A stretch of 59,259 nt of DNA from Dissophora ornata (Eukaryota > Mortierellomycota > Mortierellomycetes > Mortierellales > Mortierellaceae): assembly GCA_025201705.1 (NCBI GenBank), contig MU616672.1, positions 1 through 59,259 on the forward strand, in the 5' to 3' direction. Numbering within the stretch: position 1 is the stretch's first letter; each line of letters opens with the position of its first letter. The position numbers and the translations under genes are program-made. Shown here piece by piece: positions 11,006 through 23,277 of the stretch. The notes beneath the pieces are model-generated. The model was not told the DNA's origin, searched no databases, and worked only from the letters and a program-made list of their open reading frames with translations.

Positions 11006-13002
11006 ATGAGCGTAAGTAAATCCTCTCCCTTCACATGCCTGTTTCGCCACAAACATCGATCTGCATCCTCTAACACTCACCCTCTTCCTTGCTAATCACG
11101 CCGAATCTAGGCTGAAGAGTTCAAAGCACAGGGCAACAAGGCTTTCATCGCCAAGGACTATCCCACGGCCATCGACTTCTTCACACAGGCCATCGAGCTC
11201 GACTCCTCCAACCACGTCCTCTACTCCAACCGCTCCGCCTGCTATGCCTCCCAAAAGAACTATGAGAAGGCACTCGAGGATGGCGAAAAGACAGTCGAGC
11301 TGAAGGCTGACTGGAGCAAGGGCTACGGTCGCAAGGCCGCCGCCCTCTTTGGTCTCGGCCGCTACCCTGAGGCTAACGATGTTTATGAGGCAGGATTGAA
11401 GATCGAGCCCACCAACGTGCTGTTGCAGAAGGGTCTCCAGGAGACTCAGCAAGCCATGGAGAAGGGTACGTTTCTCGCTCAGCTGACAACGGCTTGTTCA
11501 TTATTGGCAAAGAGCAACGTTTTCAATTACGTGCTCGTTCGTTATCCATGAAGTACTAATATCAACAACAATTGACTAACCCTGGTTCTTTTTGAAAATC
11601 GCTGCCTTTTTTGCTTATTTTTTAAATAGAGGCTTCCATGGGCATCGGCCAGTTCTTCGGACCTGATGTCTTTACAAAGATGGCAGCAAACCCCAAGTTG
11701 GCGCCCCTCCTCGCCCAGCCTGATCTCGTGGAGAAGGTTCGGGCTATCCAGGCTAACCCCAACGCATTGAATCAGTACATGCAGGATCCCCGTATCATGT
11801 CACTCCTCATGGGCTTGATGGGTCTTGACGCGCGCGGACCTGAAGATGGTCCTAGCCCCATGGATCAGGACGCTGCCTCCCCACCCACTTCATCTTCCGC
11901 CCCTCGATCGCCCCAAGCCTCCGAGCCCGCACAGCCTACGCCCAAGAAAGAGGAACCCAAGCCGGAGGAGCCCAAGGAGGAGGAGATGCCCAGCGAGGAT
12001 GAGTTGAACAAGAAAGAGGCCTCAAGGATCAAGGATCTCGGCAATGCCAGCTACAAGGCGAGAAAGTTTGACGAGGCTCTGGAGCACTACTCCAAGGCCT
12101 GGGAGCTGGACTCGACCAATGTTTCGATTTTGACAAACAAGGCCGCAGTGTACTTCGAGATGGGCAAATACGACGAGTGTATCAAGACGTGCGAGGAGGC
12201 AATTGAGGTCGGGCGCGAGTACCGTGCTGATTACAAGTTGATTGCCAAGGCCTTGGGACGTATTGGAACCGCGTACTATAAGCAGAACAACCTGCCCGAG
12301 GCCATCCGGTATTACGGCAAGTCGTTGGCTGAACACAGAACCTCTGACATTCTCGCCAAGCTCAAGGAGGCCGAGAAGACCAAGGCTAAGGCTGACAAGG
12401 ATGCATACAAGGACCCTGCTCTCTCGGCTGAAGCTCGTGAGCGCGGTAACACCTTGTTCAAGCAGAGTGACTTTGCTGGCGCTGTCAAGGAGTACACAGA
12501 GGCGATCAAGCGTGATGAGACAGATCCTCGCGCATACTCTAACCGTGCTGCCTGCTACACAAAGTTGATGGCGATTAACGAGGCGTTGAAGGACTGCGAA
12601 ACCTGCATTACATTGGATCCCAAGTTTGTGAAGGGATATATCCGCAAGGCTGCGATCCAGTTCTTGAAGAAGGAATATACAGAGTGTTTGGAGACGTGCC
12701 AGTTGGCCAAGGATGCAGACGTGGAGAAGAAGAACACGGTCGAAATCGAGCAGCAGATCAACAAGGTGTACTCGGAGATGAGCAGGGGTCCTCAGCGTCG
12801 GGAGGGTGAGACAGAGGCCGAGACGTTGGCAAGGGCACAGCAGGATCCAGAGGTCCAGAGGATCATGTCGGACCCTGCAATGCGCAGCATCTTGCAGCAG
12901 ATGCAGGAGGATCCTCAGGCTGCTCAGGAGCACATGAAGAACCCGAAGGTTGCTGCCAACATCCGCAGGCTTGTCTCTGCAGGAGTCATCCGTCTTGGTT
13001 AA
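11006..13002 (+). CDS. STI1: Hsp70/Hsp90 organizing co-chaperone Sti1/HOP
   Basis: Three exons (11006-11011, 11111-11465, 11630-13002) give 577 aa (yeast Sti1 is 589). Exon 1 encodes only Met-Ser. Domains: TPR1 (about 3-118, starting AEEFKAQGNKAF), STI1/DP1 (about 125-180, with FTKMAANPKLAPLL), an acidic/Pro linker, TPR2A (about 245-365), TPR2B (about 385-505) and DP2 (about 520-575, with MSDPAMRSILQQMQEDP). Carboxylate-clamp residues of the TPR modules appear conserved (for example GN..F, YSNR.AC, KGY.RK). Sti1 hands clients from Hsp70 to Hsp90 in the cytosol by binding their EEVD tails (family knowledge). Intron 2 carries a CTAAC branch site. The A-rich 3' UTR starts immediately after the stop. 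Confidence 0.97.
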
Positions 13003-13356
13003 AAAAAAGAAAAAGAAAAGAAAAACAGAAAAAAAAGCAACTTGCACAGCTCTCATTGCATGCAGACAAATGTAGATATTTAGCCGTGCCTCATACAGTC
13101 GATTAAAAAGAGCATTCGCTGGGAACTTGGAATTGTTTATGGACATGCATGCCACTGCCACTTCGAAAGGTGTTGATTTCTCTGTGTTGCACAAAGCTAA
13201 TAATCAGAGAATCAGATATGCGCTCGGTTCATCTTTAAGTGAACGACCAGCTTTTGACCTTGAGTCAAAACAAAAACGGCATCATTTACCTTCTCCTTCG
13301 TCTTCATTCCTTCTCCTCTGCGATTTGAAAGACCACATTCAAGCAAAATAACCCGG
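13003..13356. other. STI1 3' UTR and esterase promoter
   Basis: Opens with an A/G-rich run (13003-13040) just after the STI1 stop. C/T-rich stretches at about 13280-13320 likely belong to the leader of the esterase gene. No gene seen. Confidence 0.4.
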
Positions 13357-15283
13357 ATGTCAGGAAGACCCCAGATCAATATTCAAGGATATGGCACCGT
13401 CCAAGGTTTTCAGCCCCAGTCTCAGCCTTCGGTCGCCAAATTCCTCAATATTCCCTATGCAACGGTCACGGAGCGATGGCGTCCTGCTGTCAAGGCTGCA
13501 CCGTGGCCGGGGATCCGCGACTGTTCTGTTCTAGGGTAATAAATAGCATATTCTCGATAGCCAAAATCATACCCCCCGTCTTAATTGATCGTTTATCCGT
13601 TCATGCTTCCTTCCTCCACGGAATGGTGGGAATAGACCTGCATGCCCACAACCTTATAACCCCAGTCCGCTTGCGAATCTTACCAACGATCCGACCACAG
13701 CCGCTGCTCTGGCCAGCATCCAGTACTCAGAGGAGCATTGCCTCAACATGAACATCTATGCTCCCCTTGAGCACCTCACCAAGGCTAAAACACTTATCCC
13801 TGTCATGGTCTGGATCCATGGCGGTGGGTTTCTGAGCGGCTCCAACGCCCTCCCCATCTACGATGGCACCAACTTTGTCGCCCGGTCGATTCAGCTAGGT
13901 AGACCGATTATCCTCGTGACGATCAACTATCGACTCAACTACCTGGGCTTTATGTCTTCCCGAGAACTGGTTCAAGATGTCCGTAAAGTGAGCAACAACA
14001 GTAGTCATAGTGTAGGCAATTGGGGACTACTGGATCAAAAAATGGCATTGGAGTGGGTTCGGGACCATATCCATGTCTTTGGCGGGAATGCTGGTGATGT
14101 CACCGCGTTCGGAGAATCTGCAGGGGCGAACTCGATCGGTTACCATCTAGTGATCCCAGAACACCACGGACTCTTTCAACGAGCAATCATGCAGTCCGGC
14201 GCCATTACAACCATGGCTGCTGGCAGACCCGAATCTGAGGGCCAGAGGTATTTCGACCATCTATGTCAATATCATTTCAAACCAGATGATCGAGTTCAAG
14301 GTCCAGAGCTATCTGGTGCGACAGCGGCAGTATCTTTGACTGCAGAGGAGAAACTCGAACGACTCAAGACTATACCTGCAACCGAGCTCGTCAAAGCAGG
14401 GGATAAGGGAAAAGTAGGAATGTTCATCCCCACAATCGATGATGTCCTCATCAAGCGTGATGCTCGTGAGACCGTTAATGATCCTACCCGATACGACCCA
14501 GGACTGAAGTCCGTCATGACCGGAGACTGCCGCGACGAAGGTGTCGTGTTTGTGCCGGTTTTGGGAGCCAAGACCCTGAAGCGGTGGGACAAATTCAGGG
14601 CGAGGTACTGTCCCCCAATAAATGAGGCTCAAAAGGAGTTCGAGGCGATTTATGGAGTCCCAAAGACGGACAAGGATGCGAGACGGATCTCATCAGAGGT
14701 GCTCAGAGATGCTGTGTTTGTTTATCCGAACCATGCGACCAGCGTGGCGTTGATGAGGGCTCGAGACTTGCCGCAGGGAGGAAAAGGTCCTGGGGTGGGC
14801 GAGTTGGAGATGGTCCGTTATCATTTTGATCGTCCGCTGAAGATGTTGGATGAGATGGGATTTCGAAGTCTTGGCGCCTATCACGCCTCCGAGCTCCCAT
14901 TTGTATTTGGGTCGGATTCTTCGCGACTGATGCTTTCTCAAGAAGAGAAGGAGCTGTCGCAGAGGATGATGGATGTTTGGATCCTATTTGCGTGGGGCGA
15001 AAGTAGCCGACAGTATGGACTGCGCCATGGCGTGAGATCGCTTCTTCCTAGAGATACCCCTGCTACTGGCGCTTCTACTACAACTAATAGCGTGAAACAC
15101 GAAGGCGGTGGCCTGTGGCAGGAGGCCGTTGTGTTTACAGAGGCGTGCACCGTTGAGAGAGGATTAACGGAGAGGATGGATCAGAGGAAGGTCGAGTTTT
15201 GGTTCCGGTACGAGCAATGGGTTCGAAAGCGACGGGCTGGTCAGCATGCCGCCCGCACCAAACAGGCTCTGACCAAACTGTGA
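13357..15283 (+). CDS. type-B carboxylesterase/lipase
   Basis: Two exons (13357-13535 and 13636-15283) give 608 aa. Catalytic features of the family are all present: oxyanion hole HGGGF (about 121-125), VTINYRLNYLGF, nucleophile elbow GESAG with Ser about 221, acidic residue in DCRDEGVVF (Glu about 361), and His about 476 in GAYHASELPFVFG. No signal peptide is visible, so a cytosolic enzyme acting on small carboxylic esters is likely; the substrate is unknown. The phase at the junction (GG | A) restores a Gly and gives the continuous CSVLGPACPQPYNPSP. It is related to the pseudogene at 7340-9009. Start: first Met of the exon, aligned with the start-like position of the pseudogene. Confidence 0.93.
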
Positions 15284-16139
15284 AGCCAATGAAATAAAGT
15301 GAGGCGTATAACGAAGTATATGCTATTATGGGGCAACAGTCTAGTCCAGATATTGCATTTATCGCTCGATCTTAAATTGTGCGGCGTTTGCTCAATTGAA
15401 GCTTCACAGTAAGCTTATGCGCCCTGGCATTGAAGATGCCCGAAAGATAATTTGGCCGAAATGCATTTGTAAATCTCATAAGTCGTATCCAGCCCACGCT
15501 CTCCAGAAGCTAAGCTTCAGGACTGAAATGGAGTCCAATCACTTCAAGGGCCAAAATTGGAACGGAGTATCGGAGTACTTGGTGTAGGAAAATCATATGC
15601 GGGCGAACCCTAACCAGTCCGATGAGTGTTGGTAAGCCGTGCCTCTAAAAAAACGTCTGAATAATTAAATGGCTTTCTTTCTAATTCATGTTCAGCATAA
15701 AGGTCGCTACTGCTCTCGAAGCCTAAAATAAATGCTGTCTGTTCCGATCCATGTAGCCATTAAGCCACTAAGCCACTAAACGGCGACGGAACTTTTTAAC
15801 GGTTTACCTCGGTTTACCTGTCCCTCCAAATGTGTTGTCAAAGAAATAAAGCATTCGTCTTCCATGTTCCTTTTGAGAGTCTTTTGAATGAAATCGCAAG
15901 TGCGCGATACAATGCTTGAAGACGAGCGATGCTCTAATTTATTATTGTCATTATTTCATTAAGCTAAAGGGGAATCAGGAAGGAGGGTATATTGTACAAA
16001 TGAATGCTCGTGTAGGGGAATGCGTGGAGGGGCAATGGTGAAAGGCGGTGAGGATGAGACACTGTATAATATCAGTGCAGTGAACGCGCTAATGTTATTT
16101 TTTCGGGTTGCAGTTCTTTTAGCCCCACGAAACTCTTTA
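15284..16139. other. intergenic between convergent genes
   Basis: 3' flanks of the esterase and the alpha/beta hydrolase. Two short direct repeats occur: a TAAGCCAC unit at about 15762-15777, and CGGTTTACCT twice at about 15799-15820. No coding sequence is supported. Confidence 0.4.
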
Positions 16140-17613
16140 TCAGAAGCCTTCTGTGTCCTCCAGGACATGGTTAGCGTGAAGTGTTTGAAGCGGGTGAATC
16201 GTAGATTGCTGAAGACTTTCATAGATATTGCTCGTCTGAATCGCCTGTTGAATCTGGCCGTTGCCGCTTTGAGAGCTGTTCCTGTAAGAAAGGTGTCTAT
16301 TGCTCGTGGAGTTTAGTCCTAGTTGCTTGATGGACCATCGCTGTGAGAGTGACCGCTCAAACTCGGCCAACTTCCATGACGAAGCAATACCCTTGAATAT
16401 CTGAGATACCACATCAGCTCGCCAGAGAAGGCCGTGCGTGCCGTTTTCAATTACGCTCAGCGTGCAGTGTTCCAGTTTCTGCTCCATCCAGTCGACGGCT
16501 TCCCTGGAGATCACTGGGTCCTATGGGAGTGAAACAACAACAGGATGGTGTTTTTAGAAGCCGTGTAGAAAATTTATGCGCCGAGGTGACCTTTCTCGCT
16601 CCAACGACGAGTGACATTCTTACCTTAGTACCCCAAAAGACATGCACGGGGAGCTTGACATCCTTGTAACTGAAGCCAAACGAATGGTACAGCTCCAAGC
16701 AGACCATTAGGTCATTATTGGCGCCTTCCAGACTCTCGGCCATATTGTCCTCTAGCATGGCCTTGCACAGCTTCTCGCGATCGTAATTTAAGATATTGGG
16801 ATCCGAGCTCATTGGCGGTTCCTTGGCGGCAACTGACAGGGACTTGTACAGCAGACTGGCAGTGCCCTGAGATTTGAGTAGCGTAGTAGGGACGTGCTTT
16901 ATCCACTTCATTCGTTTGGCAAGGGTAAGATGCACCCAGGGTGACATCAGCCAGACTGTGCCAACGATCCTGGATTTGAGACGCAGTGCGCAGGCCATTG
17001 CGTAGATTGCTCCACAGGAGTGGCCCATGACGGAGAACCGCTGGATGTTGAATCCATTAGCCATCTCCTCGACAATCTCGGCCATGCGGAGGGGTGTCCA
17101 CGACTGTCCGTGCAGTGTACAGCAAATAAGAGAAGTAAGAACAATGCACGTCGCACAGAGTGGGGTTCGAACAAGAAGATGCAATCAAACCGCATGTTTA
17201 CCTCAGGTTCTGCTGTGTGGGACATGCCCACGCCTGGTCGGTCAATGCAATATATCCTGAGCTGGTGCTTGAAGGCCAAGTCTTCGAGAATAATTGAATA
17301 GTAACGCATGCATCCTAACCCAAGACTGTAATTTCATGTAGTCGCGGAGAAGAAAAATTAAAAATAATGAAATGGATTAAGTATCTACTCAGGAAACATA
17401 CTCTCATTGTAGTCCATATTTTTTTGATCCCTACAAGCAAAAGACTGGGTGGCCGCAGGGGTGTCCGACTTCGGCGAAGGAGATGAGTCGACCTGAGTAC
17501 AGCTCATAACGCTGGTTCATGTCGACACTTCCAAGCGTGGCCTCGACATCGGCCATGGTGGGGATGCTGTCGAATGAGCATACGGAGGTCGCCTCTGACA
17601 TTCTTCGCGACAT
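16140..17613 (-). CDS. alpha/beta-hydrolase fold protein
   Basis: Four exons in coding order (17613-17435, 17325-17202, 17103-16624, 16520-16140) give 387 aa. The first junction yields VFCFLGLGCMRYY, then IYCIDRPGVGMS, as expected before the nucleophile elbow. The predicted triad is Ser130 (GHSCGA), Asp262 (WGTKDPVIS, created exactly at the exon 3/4 junction) and His290 (NGTHGLLW). The Ser/Gln-rich C-terminal ~85 residues lie outside the fold. Substrate unknown; no signal peptide. The open frame continues upstream to 18021, but the Met at 17613 is preferred because the extension is of odd composition (long C/F/S/L-rich run) and would be promoter-proximal sequence. Confidence 0.85.
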
Positions 17614-19800
17614 GGTTGTAAGTCCTTTTCGAAAGTAGACTGGAGGAGATAGAAGAGAGGCGAAGAGGGGCTTAGTTCGGTTTCCTGAAGCGCAGTAGAT
17701 GGCGAGATTGCGAATGAGTGATGGGGGTAGATTGCGGAAAGAAGGTTTGGCTGAGACAGGGGCAGGGACAGGGGTGCAGCGAAACAGGGGGTAGTGAGTG
17801 ACGAGTGATGGTGGCAAAGACAACAGACAGAGCGATGAAGGAAGTAAAGATGGACAAGGAGAGAAAAGAAATGAAAAATAGAGGCAGAAAAAGCGAGGGA
17901 AGACACGCAACCATGGGAGCATTGCCATCTTCAATGCCCCTGACCATGGCGTGGCATGCCGTGTGCACATCAACCCCCAGGAATAATACCGACATGGTTT
18001 GCTTTCGTGCTCAATCAGCATGCTCTCGCCTTTATTTTTTTGAACTTTGTCTTTCGTTAAATGAACTGATCGGGTGTGTCTGCTGTCTGCTCAACGCTCT
18101 CGTACATCAACTGCTCGTATTGTTAGACTACATGCATGCAAAACAAGACAGGGCAGATCCCCCCAAGCATCTCTTAGTCTATTTGTTGTGTGTATAAAAC
18201 AACCCTCCTTGCTCCTGCGGGGTGCGGGCTGTCCGACTGCTCGATGATGGCACTTGGCGACTTTGGGAATGGATACAGCGCATAGCCACCTCTCGCTTCA
18301 CTTCTTTCGTAACGCTCATATTCCTCGCGACTCGTTTCTGTTGTGCCGAGCCTTCAAGGGTCTAGCTGACAGCATCCTAGAATAGGAAGGCCGGTCCTTG
18401 TTTCTGGTTTGTTTATGTGGATGTGCACCCATCTTCGAAACTACACTGCCGGATCAAACAATTGCCAAACGTGCTTTTTCCAATTCATCTATGCGCCATA
18501 CATCGAAATGCCGCAAATCGCCGCATCTGCCACGCTTTCACTGATGCCATCTGTCTCTTAAATTTGCCTGTGCCCTCCATCTATTGCTCTTGTTTTTTTT
18601 TCTAGATCCTCTTGTTTCGGCAAGTTTGATGTACCGATCCGAGCGATGCCCGCGCGTTGTCCATTCTCGTCTTGCCTTGTCTCTCTTTTCTCTCTTTTAT
18701 GTCAATGCATGTAAAGTACAGCTTTTGACTTTGAAACTGTTGATCGTTAGCATGTTACGCGTTCAGGGTCCCGAGAGTTTCTAAAACCCCCTTGCCAAAC
18801 GTGTACGGTTCCTCGCACTAGGCTAGGCGACATGAGAGCAATTGCTGTTATCTTGCATGTGAGCTACGGCGGTTATATCATCAAAATCAGTCACCGCCCG
18901 GTCAGCGCGACATTTCACGAACGAACCATCCACTCCTGCTCATCGCTTGCTGCTTCATGCTTGCTCATGACAGCTGTTCATGGTGGTGCTCTGAATATGA
19001 TGAATTAGATATCCGAGCATGAGGCAGACATCGGTAACAAGCGTAGTTTCAATCTGCGCCTTTGTTTATCTCTCTTGTTGAAACACCGTAATAAAGCATT
19101 CCTGAATATTGCATGCAAAGGCATTGACATTGGCATGGGCAAGAGCATGAATGGAGAGTACCCGTGTGACATGAGCTGGAGATGACACAATTACAATGTT
19201 ACAAAGCATGCACACCTTCATATAACTATATCCGACTTTTCCCAATAACTTTTTTTTTTATCTTTCCTTGCTGCTCCCATGCATGCCACCAAACGGAAAC
19301 AACTATTCCTCAGGGGCACTGCTGTGCGATTCCAAAAAAACATTTCATATTTGTAATCTGCTGCGCTATGTATAATGCCTACATTGGGCTTGCTGTTCGA
19401 CCGAAAGACTGATCAGCACATCGACAGTTCTCTGAACATGTCGCGTCCTAATCCGCGTATATTTGTGATGTGCTGTCTTCATATATAACTTACCAACAAT
19501 GATGATACGAGATCAGAGATCCTTGGGCGACCAAGGACATCACCAGACAGCCTGAAAAGTGGAAAGTATGTAGCGAACTTGTCAAACCAGAGACGTCCGC
19601 GAAAGAAAAGCATGATAAGAGCGTCGCTACAAAAATGTCCTTTATAGCAAGATCTTTCATCGCCCTTGTTCCCGCTTCCGTCCCAGCCGAAAATCCGCTG
19701 ATGTGTTCGCTGCATTGCCACATTTTTGCTCGGAGAGGTTAAACCGATTAAAGCGATTTTCCACGTCCCACGTTTTTGTTATACCTTCTTTCAAGACAAC
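17614..19800. other. long intergenic region
   Basis: About 2.2 kb without a supportable gene. The part next to the hydrolase (17614-17900) is pyrimidine-rich on its coding strand. The rest is C/T-rich with many scattered stops on both strands. I looked for tRNA, rRNA and transposon signatures and saw none. Confidence 0.4.
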
Positions 19801-21043
19801 ATGAGTTCTGCTCACTCGCTTAACCTGCCAGAGGTCAGGCAGCTTATTTCTCGTCATGATGAGAGCAATGCCCTAGTGTGTATCCTTGACTCCAAGGAGT
19901 GGTACACCTCGTTCCTCCCTCGGATTTGGTGCAACATTGGACTACGAAAGGAAGGCACTCCAGCCGGCCCCACAACATATAGTCTAGAGCGCTGCCGTTC
20001 GGTCGCCAGGCTAGAGATGGCAACAACAATGTCGCCAACAATTTGTTTCATTATCCCCATCTACACACTTCCTTTTCCTAAGAGCGGAACCTCTGCCAGG
20101 ACATGATCATCATGCCATTTATCTCAGCGAACCATTCGATAGCTGAGCTGAGACTCTGTCATCAACGAGCATCCTTCATAGCAAAGCCATGGAGAGTAGT
20201 ATTAAAGCTCCTACATCTTAGGATCTTATGTTTTTGGAAGGTTATTGTCCATAGCGACATGTTGGATGACTTCTGGGCAACCTGCGTTGCGGTTAAGGAG
20301 TCTTCAATGTCACTAAGAGGGACAGTACTGCCAAAACGATGTTTCCTTGGATGCGTAGGATCAAGTTTGAAGCTTTCTAGGGATTGAATGGAATTAATCA
20401 ATATGGCGTGCTCACCAGAGGACCGCGGCTGGAAAAGCCGACATGGCCCATCAGAGTACGTACGCCACTACTACGGAACTCGGCTGCAGGCATTTCCATA
20501 GATACTCAGGAGTAGAGAATAATTTCCAAGCTAATCGCCGATAGATTACTACCAGACCTTAAGACGCTATTGTTTGATTGCAGCGTCCAGGATGCGGAAG
20601 TGCGTTTGATTTTAGGAGGGATCAAACACGCCGTCAAACTTACGCTGAGAAACTCAAGCCTTGGGAGTATTCGCGACCACTTTGGTACTTTGGTAGAGTT
20701 TTGCCTGGCAGACTGCACAGGGGTTACAAGCGCCATGAGCTGCGTTATTCTCTTCTCATATCCACGACTAGAGTTGCACTGAATATTGGCGAAGGATGTC
20801 GTACAAGGCGGTCCGTGGGTTTGTCAATCAATGAAGAATTTGCATCCCCGTTTTGAGTTCGAGTCAGAACAAGATCATCTTGCCCAACTTGAGGATCTTG
20901 TCGTTGACGGTCAATCGGACTCGATTTTCGACTATCAAGTGGTCTATACACTATGCCATATTTGAGTCGATTGAGATCCCTCGGCGTCCATGAAACAAGG
21001 CAACAGGTCGAGCTTGAAGACATCAAATGGATGCTGGACAACT
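19801..21043 (+). pseudogene. decayed F-box / leucine-rich-repeat gene
   Basis: Starts MSSAHSLNLPEVRQLIS at 19801, matching the DLPEIRLHVALYLE start of the intact paralogs. A recognisable F-box remainder follows (SKEWYTSFLPRIWCNIGL). The frame then breaks several times. Later pieces match the LRR part: HAVKLTLRNSSLG, TLVEFCLADCTGVTSAMSC, a GGPWVCQSMKNL segment after a frame change (compare GKPWVCLLLKTL), and a terminal VELEDIKWMLDN followed by a stop near 21043 (compare VEEVEWIVAHW). Much of the middle is deleted or unrecognisable. No functional product is expected. Confidence 0.8.
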
Positions 21044-22488
21044 GAAGGAATCCGATATTCATTCGTGAACAATTGAGTAATGGAAACAGTAAAATCCCCC
21101 GCTTATGCAAAGTCATACATAGGTCATGATAAACATGGGTTAAGTGAACAGATGTATTTCCATACATAAAGATGCAAAGCTTCAAGGAACACTCCAATTG
21201 AGCAAATTGTCGATGCGCATGAAAGTACCGGTTATCAGCTTGACAACTTGCATTGAGCTTCCGATACTGCAGCTCCTGCCGACGACCCAGCGACCAATCC
21301 GCCAGTCATTCGAGCACAATTGTCGACATTGAGCATAATATCCATTCTGCTTTGTTTCCCTGAAAGAGACCGTCGAGACCAGTAAAGAGAGTGATACATC
21401 GAATTGTGATTCATCAAAAGGGATCCGATAGACGTGCCTCGTTCCATTGGAAAACATGTCTCCCAGCGGTAGCCATGAAGCGAACAGCAGTGTTTTACGC
21501 CATGGTATTTTTTTCATTCCTGATTTACTGGAGCATTCGACGCTGCAATGGTCTTGTAACGCTCCAGAAGCTACACTTACAGTGTTAATTCCTTTTTCAC
21601 TCACTGATTCCTCTCATCGCTCCTGCATCTTCCAAAGTCCATTTCATGGCTCGGAACGCCAGAGAACACCATGAAAGTGATCGCGCCACGGCGGACGGTA
21701 CGTGGACGGTGGTAAATAGGCGGTGTCGAAGGGCGAAGCGCAAGTGATTTTTCTTCCCATTGAAAGTTACACGAGAAATAAGCAAGGTGGCCCGAGAGAG
21801 TGTATCGAGGATGAAGTTGTATTTTTCCATGCTCTTTCCCACCTTCCCATTTTCCCAGATACACATCTACGACTCAATTCATCAAGACCCATCTCTTTTA
21901 TCTTTCTCGCGATTTCTCCTCTTCTCCTTGCCCTCCTTCTCCTTTCACACACACACACACACTCTCGTCCCTGTCTGCTCGGCCTAATTAGCACAGTGAA
22001 ACAGCGATCCATAAGTAATCCACATAGCCCATTGCTGGCCATATCTGAACCACGATATTCGGCAATGACCACTCAGGGGCGGCGTATAATAACGATTTGT
22101 TCGACAATAGCCATCTCTGGTAGGAGCGAAGAGGCAATCAAAACATCGCTCTGCTTAACCACCGTGTTTCTCTGTGGACGATCTTGAACAGCGAGGTGAG
22201 TCGCTGCTTCCTCGTGCTTGATGTCCGTGCAAAGCACTAAGCATCAGTAAAATAAACCATCGCTCTCCCTTGATTGATAATGGCGCTTTGCATTGTAGTG
22301 CTCAAAGAAACGCCAGTCTTCTAACATAGGCACAACTGCGGTCTTCACGCCCTATCATACCCTTTAAATTGCATTCATTGCCGGCCGTATCTTATTTGTA
22401 AATACAGTATTCGACAGCAGAGTCAGGAACAAATACAACCAACTTTCATACTCGCCCCACTCAAACAAGCGGAAGATCAGAAATCGAT
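21044..22488. other. intergenic upstream of the NACHT-WD40 gene
   Basis: Contains a CT-rich block with a CA dinucleotide run at about 21948-21962 and several short overlapping open frames, none recognisable. 22200-22488 is presumably the promoter of the NLR-like gene. Confidence 0.35.
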
Positions 22489-22989
22489 ATGCTAAGCGTT
22501 GTGTATTCGAAGGCGAGAAGTTCTCTTTCGCCGCAGTCAGCGCTGGAGATTGCCAATGTGTATTTGGAGAATGCGCACAAAGCAAAAAATGCCGAACTTG
22601 ATCACGCGTATTGTAGCGACGCGGAAGCCGCATTACTCCGCATAAAATTATCTTTGAGAAAGGATCTTGTCTCTTCTTCGCGCGTTGAGGATCGAACCCT
22701 CCGCGAAGGCATTGCTGCCATTTTTTTCGAGCTCAGCGAGCTTTTTGAAAGACTGGGAGATCATAGCAGGGCCCATATCAGCCATAGGCATGTAGAAAAA
22801 TGGGGGTAAGTAGGAGACTGACTATCTTTTCCTTGTTCACCATCACTTAAGACGCTACTTATTTGCATGGACGAAAGATAATTAGTAGCTTCTTTCTAAC
22901 GGCTCTGTAATTTTTTATAAACCAAACGCTACAGAGGGTATGTTAAAGAGCAACGCCAAGCAAATCACGCTGTGCTTCCTGTTGCAGAT

Positions 22990-23277
22990 CCTTCTACGGC
23001 CCTCGTCACGGATCCTTCTGCGACTCTCATTGTGGGATCCTCTACGGCTCTCGTTGTGGATGCCAATGCCACTAAGCCGCTGCCTCCTTCTACGGCCCTC
23101 GTCACGGATCTTTCTGCGACTCTCATTGTGGAATCCTCTACGACTCTCGTTGTGGATGCCAATGTCACTAAGCCGCTGCCTCCTTCTACGGCTCTCGTCA
23201 CGGATCTTTCTGCGACTCTCATTGTGGAATCCTCTACGACTCTTGTTGTGGATGCCAATGCCACTAAGCCGCCACCT
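22990..23277 (+). repeat. three tandem 96-bp (32-residue) coding repeats
   Basis: Copies begin at 22990, 23086 and 23182, exactly 96 bp apart, and a partial fourth begins at 23278. Each encodes 32 residues made of four 8-residue sub-units of the pattern PSTALVTD / PSATLIVG / SSTALVVD / ANATKPLP. They lie in exon 2 of the NACHT gene, between its N-terminal helical part and the ARM-like region. Confidence 0.9.

Noticed and set aside
12022..13194. 390-codon open frame antisense to STI1
   Set aside because: Shadow of a strongly codon-biased gene; Leu/Val-rich translation with no family match, while STI1 is unmistakable on the other strand.
17614..18021. N-terminal extension of the alpha/beta hydrolase to 18021
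   Set aside because: Open but of promoter-like pyrimidine composition, with no domain; the Met at 17613 gives a normal protein.
22670..22710. GGTTCGA-like tRNA T-arm on the minus strand
   Set aside because: Lies in a coding exon and no D-arm, anticodon arm or acceptor stem could be drawn around it.
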